Assembly (NCBI GenBank): GCA_905250885.1
Contig: CAJNOQ010003445.1
Location: forward strand, 1-20,259
Source: Didymodactylos carnosus
Taxonomy: Eukaryota > Rotifera > Eurotatoria > Philodinida > Philodinidae
Direction: 5' to 3'
Length of the DNA: 20,259 nt
Of the stretch, positions 9,622 through 18,165 are shown in pieces (position 1 is the stretch's first letter; every line of letters starts with the position of its first letter). Below the pieces are notes generated by a model. That model was not told where the DNA came from. It saw nothing but the letters and a program-made list of their open reading frames with translations, and searched no databases. A program made the translations under genes and the position numbers.

Positions 9622-9961
9622 TTGCCTGTTTAGTAATTTCTTCTTATACTACTTTATTTAAAAATATATTCTTAAATACTTTGTACTTTTTTTATAGAAA
9701 TGAACCACCGGAAAAATAAAAGCCTTTATATACCTAAACACCTATTTGCCAAAGACGTTAAAAGCGAAGCGACTAAAAAACAGGTCTCATTTTAGCAAAA
9801 ACGGCAGGTGCTTTCCGGAGAGTCCCGGAGTCAATATTTTTACATAATTAGATTTGCCGGATGCTCCTCGTCAAAACAACGGCTCGCTTTTTTCAAAATT
9901 CCATTCCCTCGTCGAGAAAAGTCGACTTTACTGGGAGACATCGAAATTCTGACCCTAATTG
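9622..9961. other. intergenic stretch, no gene recognised
   Basis: Only small local hairpins, such as GTCGAGAAAAGTCGAC near 9911. No coding signal. Confidence 0.4.
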
Positions 9962-10245
9962 GCGATTTTCTCAATTAGAACTCAACTTTCACGCAATGAA
10001 AATATGATATTCGGAATCAGCGTCGAAAATCGAGTCGAATGATATACTTTTTTTATCTTATTCGATCACTTTAATGTTTTTTGAATTTTCACGTCGAAGG
10101 AAGAACTGAGATTTTCATCCAAAAATTAAAGTGATCGAATAAGATAAAAAAAGTATATCATTCGACTCGATTTTCGGCGCTGGTTCCGAATATGATATTT
10201 TCATTGCGTGAAAGTTGAAAGTTGAGTTCTAATTGAGAAAATCGC
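9962..10245. repeat. long near-perfect inverted repeat
   Basis: The left arm is 9962-10075 (114 nt) and the right arm 10125-10245 (121 nt), with a 49-nt spacer. By eye the arms differ by three substitutions and one 7-nt tandem duplication (an extra GAAAGTT in the right arm), about 97% identity over aligned bases. Arm ends read GCGATTTTCTCAATTAG outward and TCGATCACTTTAAT inward. No target duplication or protein is visible. High identity suggests a recent origin or continued gene conversion. Related but diverged sequence occurs at 17328-17392. Confidence 0.9.
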
Positions 10246-10460
10246 ACTTTTCAACGCTGAACAAGAATATCTGAGTTGGAACGTTCCAAATTGTAACCAA
10301 ACTTAGAAAACTCAAATTTAAAAAGAGGCCTGAAAAACCGGGTTTTTGACCTCTTCATAGTATTTTACGATTTTCTCAGCGAGGAAACGGTTTTGAGAGG
10401 TCGGGAACACATATTCATGATCAGTGTGCGATTCTCTATCGAATGGTGTGTAAAATATAG
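10246..10460. repeat. flank of the inverted repeat, related to sequence at 17436-17520
   Basis: Contains TTTTCTCAGCGAGGAA (near 10370) and ATCGAATGGTGTGTAAAA (near 10438), which recur in the same order as TTTTCTCAGCGAGTAA and ATCGAATCGTGTAAAA between about 17438 and 17520. This points to one diverged interspersed repeat family. A local hairpin built around AAAAACCGGGTTTTT lies near 10335. Confidence 0.5.
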
Positions 10461-11486
10461 AAAACTAAATTCTGCTCGATCTTTGCCTTACGTGCATCTT
10501 ACATACGAAACATTTTTTTTGTTGAAATAAATATGTGAAATGACGTCTTGTAATACAATTTGGCGAAAAGAATCGGGTACAAATATTAATACGAAACTTG
10601 TTTTGAAACCGTTTATGTGCTGTATTACATTTTGAACATCGCACGTCCGGCTGTCTTTCTCTTGTTGATTGTGCAGGTCAGTGTACAAAACACATCTTAT
10701 CGTTTGATAATGAGTTAACCTATCATAGAAGAAAAGGTTGCAATGCAATCAAGTACGCATAGAAAATTCACTGACGTTTTGTCCAATATATTTATCAAAA
10801 TAATTGGGATCATGTAATGAATTATTTTTAATACATGCGATATATAAGTTTACTTTTAGTTGGTTTTTTAAACATTTTCTTGACAAAATGTTGTTCTAAA
10901 TGGAAAACAATACAGTAAAGAAAAAATGGACCAAAATGAAAGATGAAGAAACTTTGAGTATCATTGTATTCACACTTACATAATGTCACTTTTGATTAAT
11001 GTAAAATGGTAGGAGTACAAATAATATTGCTCCAATAATTAAATATGTGATGTTCAATGTTATTTGTAGAAATATAAACGTCTACTACTAAATGTGAATA
11101 TTAACATAGTACACTAGTAAAAGGGTGGTAGACTTTTGCAAGTAAATATAGTGTGGAACAGAAGGAAGAAACAGATACAGGGAAGAAAACAATCTGTTTT
11201 ATGTTTATTCGACGAGAGATAGCTTAAAAATGTTTTGTTTGGGAAAAGAAAAAATTTTATTATACAAAATAGCATTAAATTATGTCCATTATCCCCATTT
11301 TAATGTTAAAATGTATGCTATCTATTAATGCCACGCTTAGAAAAAAAAATATGATAAACCAAGGTATTTTCTTTTCTTTACTCGATTGTACAAAAAGAAT
11401 TCAATTTTTCAGAAAAAGAGAATAAGGAAAACAGGTGAATATATTTTGATATTTATTAACATGTACGTTTTTCAGACATGTACAAT
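10461..11486. other. AT-rich intergenic stretch, no gene recognised
   Basis: Very AT-rich. An 86-codon minus-strand frame at 10488-10748 has no recognisable motif and I do not call it as a gene. Confidence 0.4.
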
Positions 11487-11990
11487 CTATCGAAAGAGAT
11501 AACGGCGTAAAGTGAACAAATTAGTAACAATTTCAAAAAACTGAAATGCTCGAATATTAGACGGCAAAGGACATCTCTGAATATCTGTATACCAACTAAC
11601 AAAGGTAACAAAAGTATGTCTCATTTCAGTCTGGAATAAACAAGAGCCCGAAGAGTAGTTAGCTGTTCTAAAAATTTTATTAGTACTTAAGGGTACGACC
11701 TCTTGAAAAAATGGTCCGATTGACCTCAAGATTTTACCATTGATACTTCAGACCAGGTAAAATTTTGAGCTCTACTGGACCATTTTTTCGAGGAGTCGTA
11801 ATGTATGCCAGTAAGAACTGGAGTTTTCCGAAAACCCATAGAAGAGCACGTCAGATCATTCTGGACAAAAATACATCAATTTCTTTTTCGATGTTCTATC
11901 TCTGGTATAAATCCGAACCCGATCTAACATCGGCTTATCCGTTTTTGAAGAGGATAATAAAAAAGGGGGAGGGGTACCCTTAACACATTG
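11487..11990. repeat. head-to-head inverted repeat with matching reading frames in both arms
   Basis: The clear core arms are 11694-11738 and 11756-11800 (45 bp each, 37 of 45 identical by eye) around a 17-nt spacer. Reading outward from the centre, both arms keep an open frame: minus strand 11729-11487 and plus strand 11765-11983. The two frames begin similarly (RSIGPFFQEVV and SSTGPFFRGVV) and each has a Trp-Tyr pair at nearly the same distance from that block (VSWYTD and YLWYKS). DNA similarity fades beyond the core, but the peptide-level parallel suggests two diverged copies of one sequence. I do not recognise the peptide. It may be part of a transposon or a duplicated gene fragment. Confidence 0.6.
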
Positions 11991-12080
11991 AGAAAAATCG
12001 ATTTAAGTCGAATTACTATCTCAAATTTTCGTTCCATAGAAGTAAGTGAGAAAAAGAGAGAATTAAAAGATAATATGTAT

Positions 12081-12716
12081 TCATCGGTATCGTTTTGTTT
12101 TTATTGTTAGATTTTGTTGAAAACGACTTCTGTCATTATCAACCAATGATTTCTGTCCACAATCTTCAACAATAAGATGGAGATATATTGCACGTACAAT
12201 AAACCTCAGTTCGGATTGAAATTTAAAAACATAAGCATAAAATTTGTTTAAAAATGATAACCGCTCTAAAATTGGTTTAGATACAGATTTATGTAAGAGG
12301 ACACCAAATGCACCATACACAACTTGATCAACGTTAATATATTGTGTGTTATGACTATAATATTTTAATTCTTCGTCAATAATTGACCAATTTTATAGAT
12401 AAAATGGTTTTTTCACATCCAGAAAAACCGAAAAATAGGATACCGCCTTTTTCTTTTGTCATCATATAACTGCCACAACGATCATTAGAATTTAACAAAT
12501 CTATAAAAATTATTTATGTGGTATTGGATCATCTTTGAAGACCAACACACTTTCGTATTGTTTCGCCGTATAAATTTGAATAAATAATTCCATTGTTTTA
12601 CGTAGACCATGTTCATCTCGTGTTAGTTTTCTAGAGTAACAAATTTTCTTTTGATACAATCCTAAAGATAGCCCTATATCACTATTGATAGTGTTTAATG
12701 ATTGTATTTTGTGCAC
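12081..12716 (-). pseudogene. broken P-loop-like NTPase gene
   Basis: Three consecutive pieces on the minus strand read as one former protein. 12716-12513 encodes a polar, coding-like segment with RKLTRDEHGLRKTMELFIQI and YESVLVFKDDPIPHK. After an in-frame TAA at 12510-12512 the same frame continues through SYMMTKEKGGILFFGFSGCE to KTILSIKLV. GFSGCEKT (12406-12429) resembles a Walker A motif, GxxxxGK[ST], with Glu in place of the usual Gly before Lys. A frameshift near 12376-12396 leads into WSIIDEELKYYSHNTQYINV and VVYGAFGVLLHKSVSKP, ending at TGA 12081-12083. The 5' end is uncertain: the codon before 12716 is a stop, while an ATG at 12718-12720 lies in another frame. One nonsense codon plus one frameshift make it inactive as read. 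The protein family is not recognised. Confidence 0.55.
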
Positions 12717-12720
12717 TCAT

Positions 12721-13248
12721 ATTATAATCCTTTTCATATATTCGATTCTTTTTGATTCAATAAGATGTTTGTCTAGTTTTTGATAACACTTCATATCTAA
12801 GTCTGTATTCGCGCAACAGGAGATAAGCTTAAACCGAGTGGATGATTTTTTTTGTGGAATTCATGATTTGCTTATTTATTGTTTTTCGTATACGAATTCA
12901 CCCCTTTCCTGTTTAATGAACTGTCCTGTTTCTATCTTCTCTCCTGTATTCACTCTGAATTCTGTTTTAAAAGACTTACTTGAAGTTAGTTTTAAGAAAG
13001 CAAGAAGAAACTCCTTGAGTTGCATATTGTTAAGACGAAGAAATTCCTGCTTGTTGCAAAAGTATCTTCTTCTGCGTGAATTCTAGCGCTTAGATGTATG
13101 TGTTAGCAGGTAAATAACTCATGAAAAGAGAAAAATGTTCATACTTTGCTTGCCATTTCTAGTAGTTTTAGCGTACAGACTTTAGAACATAAGCATATAA
13201 AGTTCATCTCTATTATCGAATAAAGAATATATATCATAATATATTACC
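12721..13248. other. intergenic stretch, no gene recognised
   Basis: An 82-codon plus frame at 12838-13086 has no motif and starts with TTG-like sequence in AT-rich DNA; it is not called as a gene. Nothing else was recognised. Confidence 0.35.
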
Positions 13249-13593
13249 ATGAACAAACAAAATCAAACGACATGTACATATTCCGTCCTGGTCACATTTA
13301 TATTATTCAACATGTGCAATCTACTATCTCTGTTAATAATGACACTATCAATATTGATCGTATTCGATTACAAAACATATAAAAATCTTCAAGGATGGCG
13401 AGTGGTACCTGTTTTTCAACAACAATTAACATCAATGTTATTATATATTATATTGCATTCACAATTTATATTAGGTAATAACAACAAAATTGTGGATTCT
13501 ATTTTTTCAATCCTTTCAGACCACAATGCAGTTTTATTTTGGTATTCAGTTGAATATATTTTTCATTTCTTTGAATTCTCGGTCCGAGTCTAA
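13249..13593 (+). CDS. small hydrophobic ORF, possible membrane-protein fragment
   Basis: A 114-codon frame with an ATG in reasonable context (TTACCATGA) and no recognised domain. Residues about 12-39 form a strongly hydrophobic segment long enough to span a membrane (SVLVTFILFNMCNLLSLLIM and on). A short basic loop follows (DYKTYKNLQGWR), then QQLTSMLLYIIL as a second, shorter hydrophobic stretch, and an aromatic-rich C-terminus (VLFWYSVEYIFHFFEF). The order transmembrane helix, basic loop, QQLTxMLL loosely recalls TM5-ICL3-TM6 of rotifer rhodopsin-like receptors, but no receptor motif such as NPxxY is present. It could equally be chance in AT-rich DNA, which encodes Phe, Ile and Leu readily. 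No neighbour supports a role. Confidence 0.3.
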   Translation: MNKQNQTTCTYSVLVTFILFNMCNLLSLLIMTLSILIVFDYKTYKNLQGWRVVPVFQQQLTSMLLYIILHSQFILGNNNKIVDSIFSILSDHNAVLFWYSVEYIFHFFEFSVRV

Positions 13594-14794
13594 GTTATCG
13601 TTGAAGAAAGTAAAGATTTCTTTTTCATCGCACTGTAGTTGAATATACTGATCAGCACTTTCCCGGTCGATCTCATATCATTCAGTTTAAACAATCGTAA
13701 AAACATCAAAGCTTTTTCTCATGTCAACAACTGTTTAGGATTTACAAATCTTTGATGTTATTGTAGCAAACATTACGAATATCTTTCAAGGATACGATAA
13801 ATTCTTTACAAGTTTAAGTGACATAATAAATTATTCATAACAGCACCATATTGATAGTAGATCGAAAAATGAAATAAATAATTACTCTTACTTCCGCTTT
13901 TACTTTCTCTCTATTGTAGATGCGCATGTAATACTATTTTGACAGCTGTTACTGTTCCCTAACATAAGTCAATGCCGTAATATTCTCTAGTATAGAGACT
14001 ACTAGCCAAGGACAAAAAAAAGGAAAAAAAGAAATGTGAGACTGATATCAGTATCGCGATTACTTACATATATTTTTCTTTTCTCTATTATTTTCGATGA
14101 AGAACGAACAAAATATTCACCTTTCCCCGATATGTAATGTGTGCGTGTGACGAAAAAGGACCATTTCTTACTGAACTTCATCAGAAAGACGCCATGTTTG
14201 AGGCACGAGTAAGTGACCTCACTCTGATCTTTTGAGTAACAGAAAAAATATAAGAGAAATTCAGTATTTTTGTGCATAACAAAGAAAATGGTTAATTTGG
14301 TTCACACTCGCAGGAGGCATTGCGATTTCACTAATTCAGAAGCATGCACGAGAGAAAATGTAAGGGAATATTTTTCTTAAACATCCACATGATGTGATAG
14401 AAAAGATTTTATCAGCACTGTGGTAGAGTGACGTGATGACTAAATCAGGTACATTTCGTGCTGTTAAAGTCAGTTAAAAAAAGTCTTCGAATCGGAGAAA
14501 TGTCTGAGCTACTTTCAGCGGTTGGACTGAAACTTTCTGTAAATACCGTAGGTAGCTTGGTGCAAGAAATGTAATCGCGGTGTTAACGTGTTTTAGGCCT
14601 ACCGAACACCGCCGTTTTCAAAAACTGGGAGTCTTGTGAATTTTAAGGGTCTCCACTCAGAAACCTATTTTCATCCAGGAACATTCAACCTTGATGGAAA
14701 TTTCGGACAATGCGTACCTTGGGATAACTTAGTCATTCTACTAATTGCAGCCTCTTATGACTTGTTTTCCCAGAGTTATTCTTAAATTAGTGAT
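13594..14794. other. long intergenic stretch, no gene recognised
   Basis: No RNA gene, protein motif or clear repeat. A 91-codon minus frame at 14002-14277 has a low-complexity Phe-rich end and is considered chance. Confidence 0.4.
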
Positions 14795-15050
14795 AAAAAG
14801 TATGGTTTTGTACTTTCAAGATTCCGCCGCCATTTTTCGAGCTAGGGAATACGGATTGGTTTCGGAAAGTAGAGAAATGTTCTTTCTATGTTGTGACATC
14901 AGTGGATTTATTTAAACTTGAAATTAAAACTCCACCGACGTCATAACATAGAAAAAACATTTCTCTATTCTTCGAAACCAATCCGAAATTTCTAGCTCGA
15001 AAAATGATGAAGATATCTTGGAAGTACGAAAGGCCATAATCATAAAAAGA
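14795..15050. repeat. inverted repeat with a shared reading frame in both arms
   Basis: Arms are roughly 14795-14909 and 14927-15050 with a spacer of about 17 nt. The best-matched blocks are CATTTTTCGAGCTAG, CGGATTGGTTTCG, TAGAGAAATGTTYTTTCTATG and GACRTCRGTGGA. Read outward-to-centre, both arms are open: the plus arm (from about 14811) gives IFRAREYGLVSESREMFFLC and the minus arm gives IFRARNFGLVSKNREMFFLC. Differences are mostly conservative (E/N, Y/F, E/K, S/N). The minus frame runs 15182-14886 without stops. The peptide is not recognised. This may be a foldback transposon that captured coding sequence, or two copies of a short repeat-borne exon. Confidence 0.7.
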
Positions 15051-15691
15051 GACTTTGAGAGAAAACGTTGTGCATTGGTTGATCCACTCTAGGACTTCTA
15101 AGAAAATGCTTGTAAGTTTTTGACGCAATGTTATACAGGGTTGTGCGACGTCTAATTCTGACCACAAAAGTCTGCTCTGCAAGCCTACCTGTTCAGGTAA
15201 AGGTTCAATTGCATAAGTATCCAGAAAAAAAAATTATTTGAAGATCCTTTTTTCCGCGACTCCTAGAAAATTCGCTCGAAAATCATTTAAGTTGGAATAT
15301 TCAATTTTAGGACATGCATATTTGATAATAGTTCCAGTTTCGTACTGCTGAGATTGATTGAACGAATTTATCACTCAAGTTTTTGTCCCGAATCAGACCA
15401 GAATGTCGGAATGTGAATCCTCATTATCTTTCGAAGAAATCGCCCTTTATCTATTACAAAATCTGTGGGAAACAGAGATCTACTTGACATAAGATAGGTG
15501 GAAACGCATTTTGACCTGTTTGTATCGAAAAACAACATCCGTCACGTGTACATTGTTCGATAGTGACTACGTCGAAAAGTGATCACCTCTCATCTTGAGC
15601 ACTCTCCATTCGATTCCCTCCTCAGATCGAGTGTGCGGTTAGCCAGATTAGATGTCGAGATTTATCATCTTCTGACACTCAGAAGCTAAGC
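15051..15691. other. upstream region of the PhnD-family gene
   Basis: No separate gene recognised. The frame of the downstream first exon stays open back to about 15599, so the start could lie further upstream, but the ATG at 15692 is the only good candidate in that interval. GAAGCTAAGCA near 15682 matches a short word of 5S rRNA and is taken as chance. Confidence 0.4.
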
Positions 15692-16650
15692 ATGAGGAAA
15701 AGTCCTGTCGGAATAATTCCTGAAAGCATTGAGGTGTGAATTTTCATCTTGATTTTTGTCGGAGCGTTTCTCCCAAAATAATTTCACAAAATTAATGATA
15801 TTTCTCACTGTTCTAGGATTGTGACATGTCTCATCGCTTTCATCCGGCAACACTGCGCCTGCGTTCCTATCTTGCGCCGAATATGGCCTTTCTCTACCAG
15901 GCCATCGGACGACATTTGGCTAACATTCTTGGTGTGGATATCAACTTCGATCAAAGTCCGTGTGATGCCCTGGCTGACACTTTACTGCACGGAGGCCAAA
16001 TCGATGTTGCCTTTATCTGCGGACTGCCGTTGGTGCGTTTACAGCACGAACATATTCCTCTTTCGGCCTTCAGCGCTCCCGTTCTCGACGACCTGCGATC
16101 GAATGGGCGACCCGTCTATTTTGCTGATGTGATTGTGCGATCTGACAGTAGCCAATACAAGCACCTGGCAGATTTAAAAGGAGCATCTTTCGGCTACAAC
16201 GATGCCGGATCGAACAGCGGCCATCATTTGCTTCGTCATCATCTGCTGCAAGCAGGATATGGCATGCCATTTTTCGCGCGGACGATGGAGTCGGGCTCGC
16301 ATTAAAGCTCGATTCAGCTGGTGCTCAATGGAGAGGTCGATTGTGCGACGATTGACAGTGCTGTCCTGGCTCAGGCACAACGCGATGATTCGACTCTTGC
16401 AGTGCGTCTGCGTATTGTAGACTCAGTTGGGCCATGTCCGATCCCGCCGATTGTGATAGCGAACACTACTTTGCACAATCGAATTTCCATACTTCAGCAG
16501 GCCCTCGCCCAGCCTGATGAGAATTTACAAGCCGCGATGACTCAGGCTGGAGTCAAGACCTTTGTACCTGTTTCTGATATCGAATATGCACCGATTTATA
16601 AATTATTTGTAACAGCCGAGCGCGCCAATTACAGGATGATCGAGGCTTAA
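15692..16650 (+). pseudogene. PhnD-family (phosphonate/phosphate-type) substrate-binding protein gene with intron and in-frame TAA
   Basis: Encodes a periplasmic-binding-protein-like fold of the PhnD (Phosphonate-bd) family, which in bacteria captures phosphonate- or phosphite-type ligands for ABC importers. Exon 1 (15692-15733) gives MRKSPVGIIPESIE and is joined in phase 0 across an 83-nt GT-AG intron to exon 2 from 15817. Landmarks in order: LRLRSYLAPNM (first strand), QSPCDALADTLLHGGQIDVA then FICGLPLVRL, SAPVLDD, GRPVYFADVIVRSD, LADLKGASFGYNDAGSNSGH, FFARTMESGSH, VLNGEVDCATIDSAVLAQ, and VGPCPIPPIVIA. One TAA (16303-16305) follows ESGSH at codon 177 of about 291, and the same frame then continues to the normal end at 16650. 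It was probably a CAA Gln codon, since I recall Gln as common there in bacterial relatives. GC is clearly above the surroundings. No signal peptide is apparent. No ABC partner genes are nearby. The intron argues against contamination. The lone TAA could be recent inactivation, a polymorphism or a sequencing error. Confidence 0.8.
15734..15816 (+). other. intron in the PhnD-family gene (83 nt, GT-AG, phase 0)
   Basis: The donor is GAG|GTGTGA and the acceptor is CTGTTCTAG|GAT. It is AT-rich relative to both exons and has a pyrimidine-rich 3' end. Joining the exons keeps the frame from the ATG at 15692 into the conserved body. Without splicing, the in-frame codon after the donor (GTG) is followed by TGA. 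Confidence 0.65.
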
Positions 16651-17150
16651 AAAGCATGTTTTTATTCACTAGTAGAGGGAGACCGTACGTGGCGGCTAGA
16701 AACTTGAGGAAACGTGTGAATTCTAACGCGTCCCTTGTCAGGTTTGCAGCATGTCATGTTAAATAGTTCAAATTCAGAGAAAGATCATACACTCGAATGC
16801 ATAAGTAACGGAGCGTTTTAAAACTAAACAAAGTTCAAAACGGGTTTCTCCTCTTCTTAGCGAACGCTTGTTTACCGGCGTGTCAAACATGCAAGCATCT
16901 CTGTTTTTTTAATATACCAGTCTGAGACTGAATAATTAGTAAGATGCACACAAAGCAGATCTTCTATGGAATTTATCTTCGATTTTTTTATACATCAATC
17001 GATAGAGGGTACCGAGCTGATCACAAATATGTGTTCTTCGTTTTTTTTGGAAACTGGTTTTGGGTCGAAAAAATCGAAATACTCGAGAGGTGTCAAAAAA
17101 CACAAGGTTGCAGGGACATGACCGTCGTTTTTTCGCATTGCGGTTTCTAG
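16651..17150. other. 3' flank of the PhnD-family gene, no gene recognised
   Basis: Base composition returns to the AT-rich background right after the stop codon. No AATAAA signal close to the stop, no RNA gene and no repeat were noted. Confidence 0.4.
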
Positions 17151-17692
17151 AGCCGAGCTAAGGTTTTTGAATTCAGCATCAAAAACTGAATAAGAACCTT
17201 GTTTCAAAATATTTCTACAGCCAAATGCCAATTCGCCGAAATCCCGACATTTGCGAGGCCGACAAACTGAACCCGATTTTGCACACCTAACATACGTTTT
17301 TCTAAATGTCAGACTCAGTTTTTGGTCCTGATTCCAACTATGATATTCTTTTTGCTGAAAATTTGAGTTCTGATAGAGAAAATTGAGAATTACAGACAAA
17401 ATTCTGACTCTTTCGCCGCCGGTTTAGAAAAAAGAATTTTCTCAGCGAGTAAGAAAATTTCAAAAAACTGTCCGTATACTTTTGTAGAGGAGAGTTTGGC
17501 GAATCGAATCGTGTAAAAATTTTGGCTCTAGGACCTTTAGAAAAACCTATCTTAGGTGTGCAAAATCGGGTTCAGTTTGCCGGCCTCGTAAATGTCGGAA
17601 TTTTTGGCGAATAGGCATTTGGTTCTAGAAATATTTTGAGACAAGTTTCTTATTCAGTTTTTGATGCTGAATCCAAAAACCTTAGCTCGGCT
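17151..17692. repeat. foldback element with about 160-bp arms
   Basis: The left arm is 17151-17310 and the right arm 17532-17692, with a 221-nt spacer. Shared blocks include AGCCGAGCTAAGGTTTTTG, TTCAGCATCAAAAACTGAAT, CAAAATATTTCTA, GACATTT, CGAGGCC and CAAACTGAACCCGATTTTGC. Divergence is modest, roughly 10-12% by eye. The spacer belongs to the same repeat family as 10190-10460. The minus-strand frame at 16995-17399 crosses the left arm and spacer and has no motif, so it is not called as a gene. Confidence 0.85.
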
Positions 17693-18165
17693 TTCAAACA
17701 TTGAACAATAACGATCTAGATTGTGCTGATTTTCTAACAGATCCGAATGTTACAAAAATAAAGTCTAAATCAAAGCAACAGTGAAAACGTGTTCGCCCAG
17801 TACCAAGTTCAACAACAACACCTACATCTCTTTCAACTAGTTCTCCAGTTAATCAAGGTCATTTAATCAGTTCAAAAACAGTACCATTAACAGTAACTGA
17901 AAACGCAGTTATCGTTACTTTAACGGTAACTAAAAAAAATAGTTAGCGTTAAATCAACGTAACGGGAATTTTTACAGTCCTACTCATAGCAATGCTAATT
18001 ATGTATTAAATGATGGTATCGAATTAGATTTATAAGCAAAATGTTCATAGTCGTCGCACTTAAATGTATTCTGTCTTACACGTGGCCTAAAATGGTTCGT
18101 CCCTGGTCTCATTATTGGAATCAATAAAGATATCAATTCTTTTGTGATATTTTAAGTAACAGGTC
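17693..18165. other. intergenic stretch, no gene recognised
   Basis: Holds a run of GTTA/ACGG-type words near 17880-17970 (for example AACGGTAACT), loosely resembling the ACGGTA-rich ends of the TIR element at 19349-19889. No gene was recognised. Confidence 0.35.

Noticed and set aside
10488..10748. 86-codon minus-strand frame
   Set aside because: No recognisable motif, AT-rich composition and no splice context; too little support for a gene call.
15675..15700. 5S rRNA-like word GAAGCTAAGCA
   Set aside because: Only 11 bases match and the rest of the 5S gene, including other internal promoter parts, is absent.
15821..16420. Several other open frames on both strands inside the PhnD-family gene
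   Set aside because: They are shadows of the real frame, favoured by its higher GC content, and lack motifs.
16995..17399. 134-codon minus-strand frame
   Set aside because: It crosses a foldback arm and the repeat spacer; no motif, and the other arm does not preserve an equivalent long frame.
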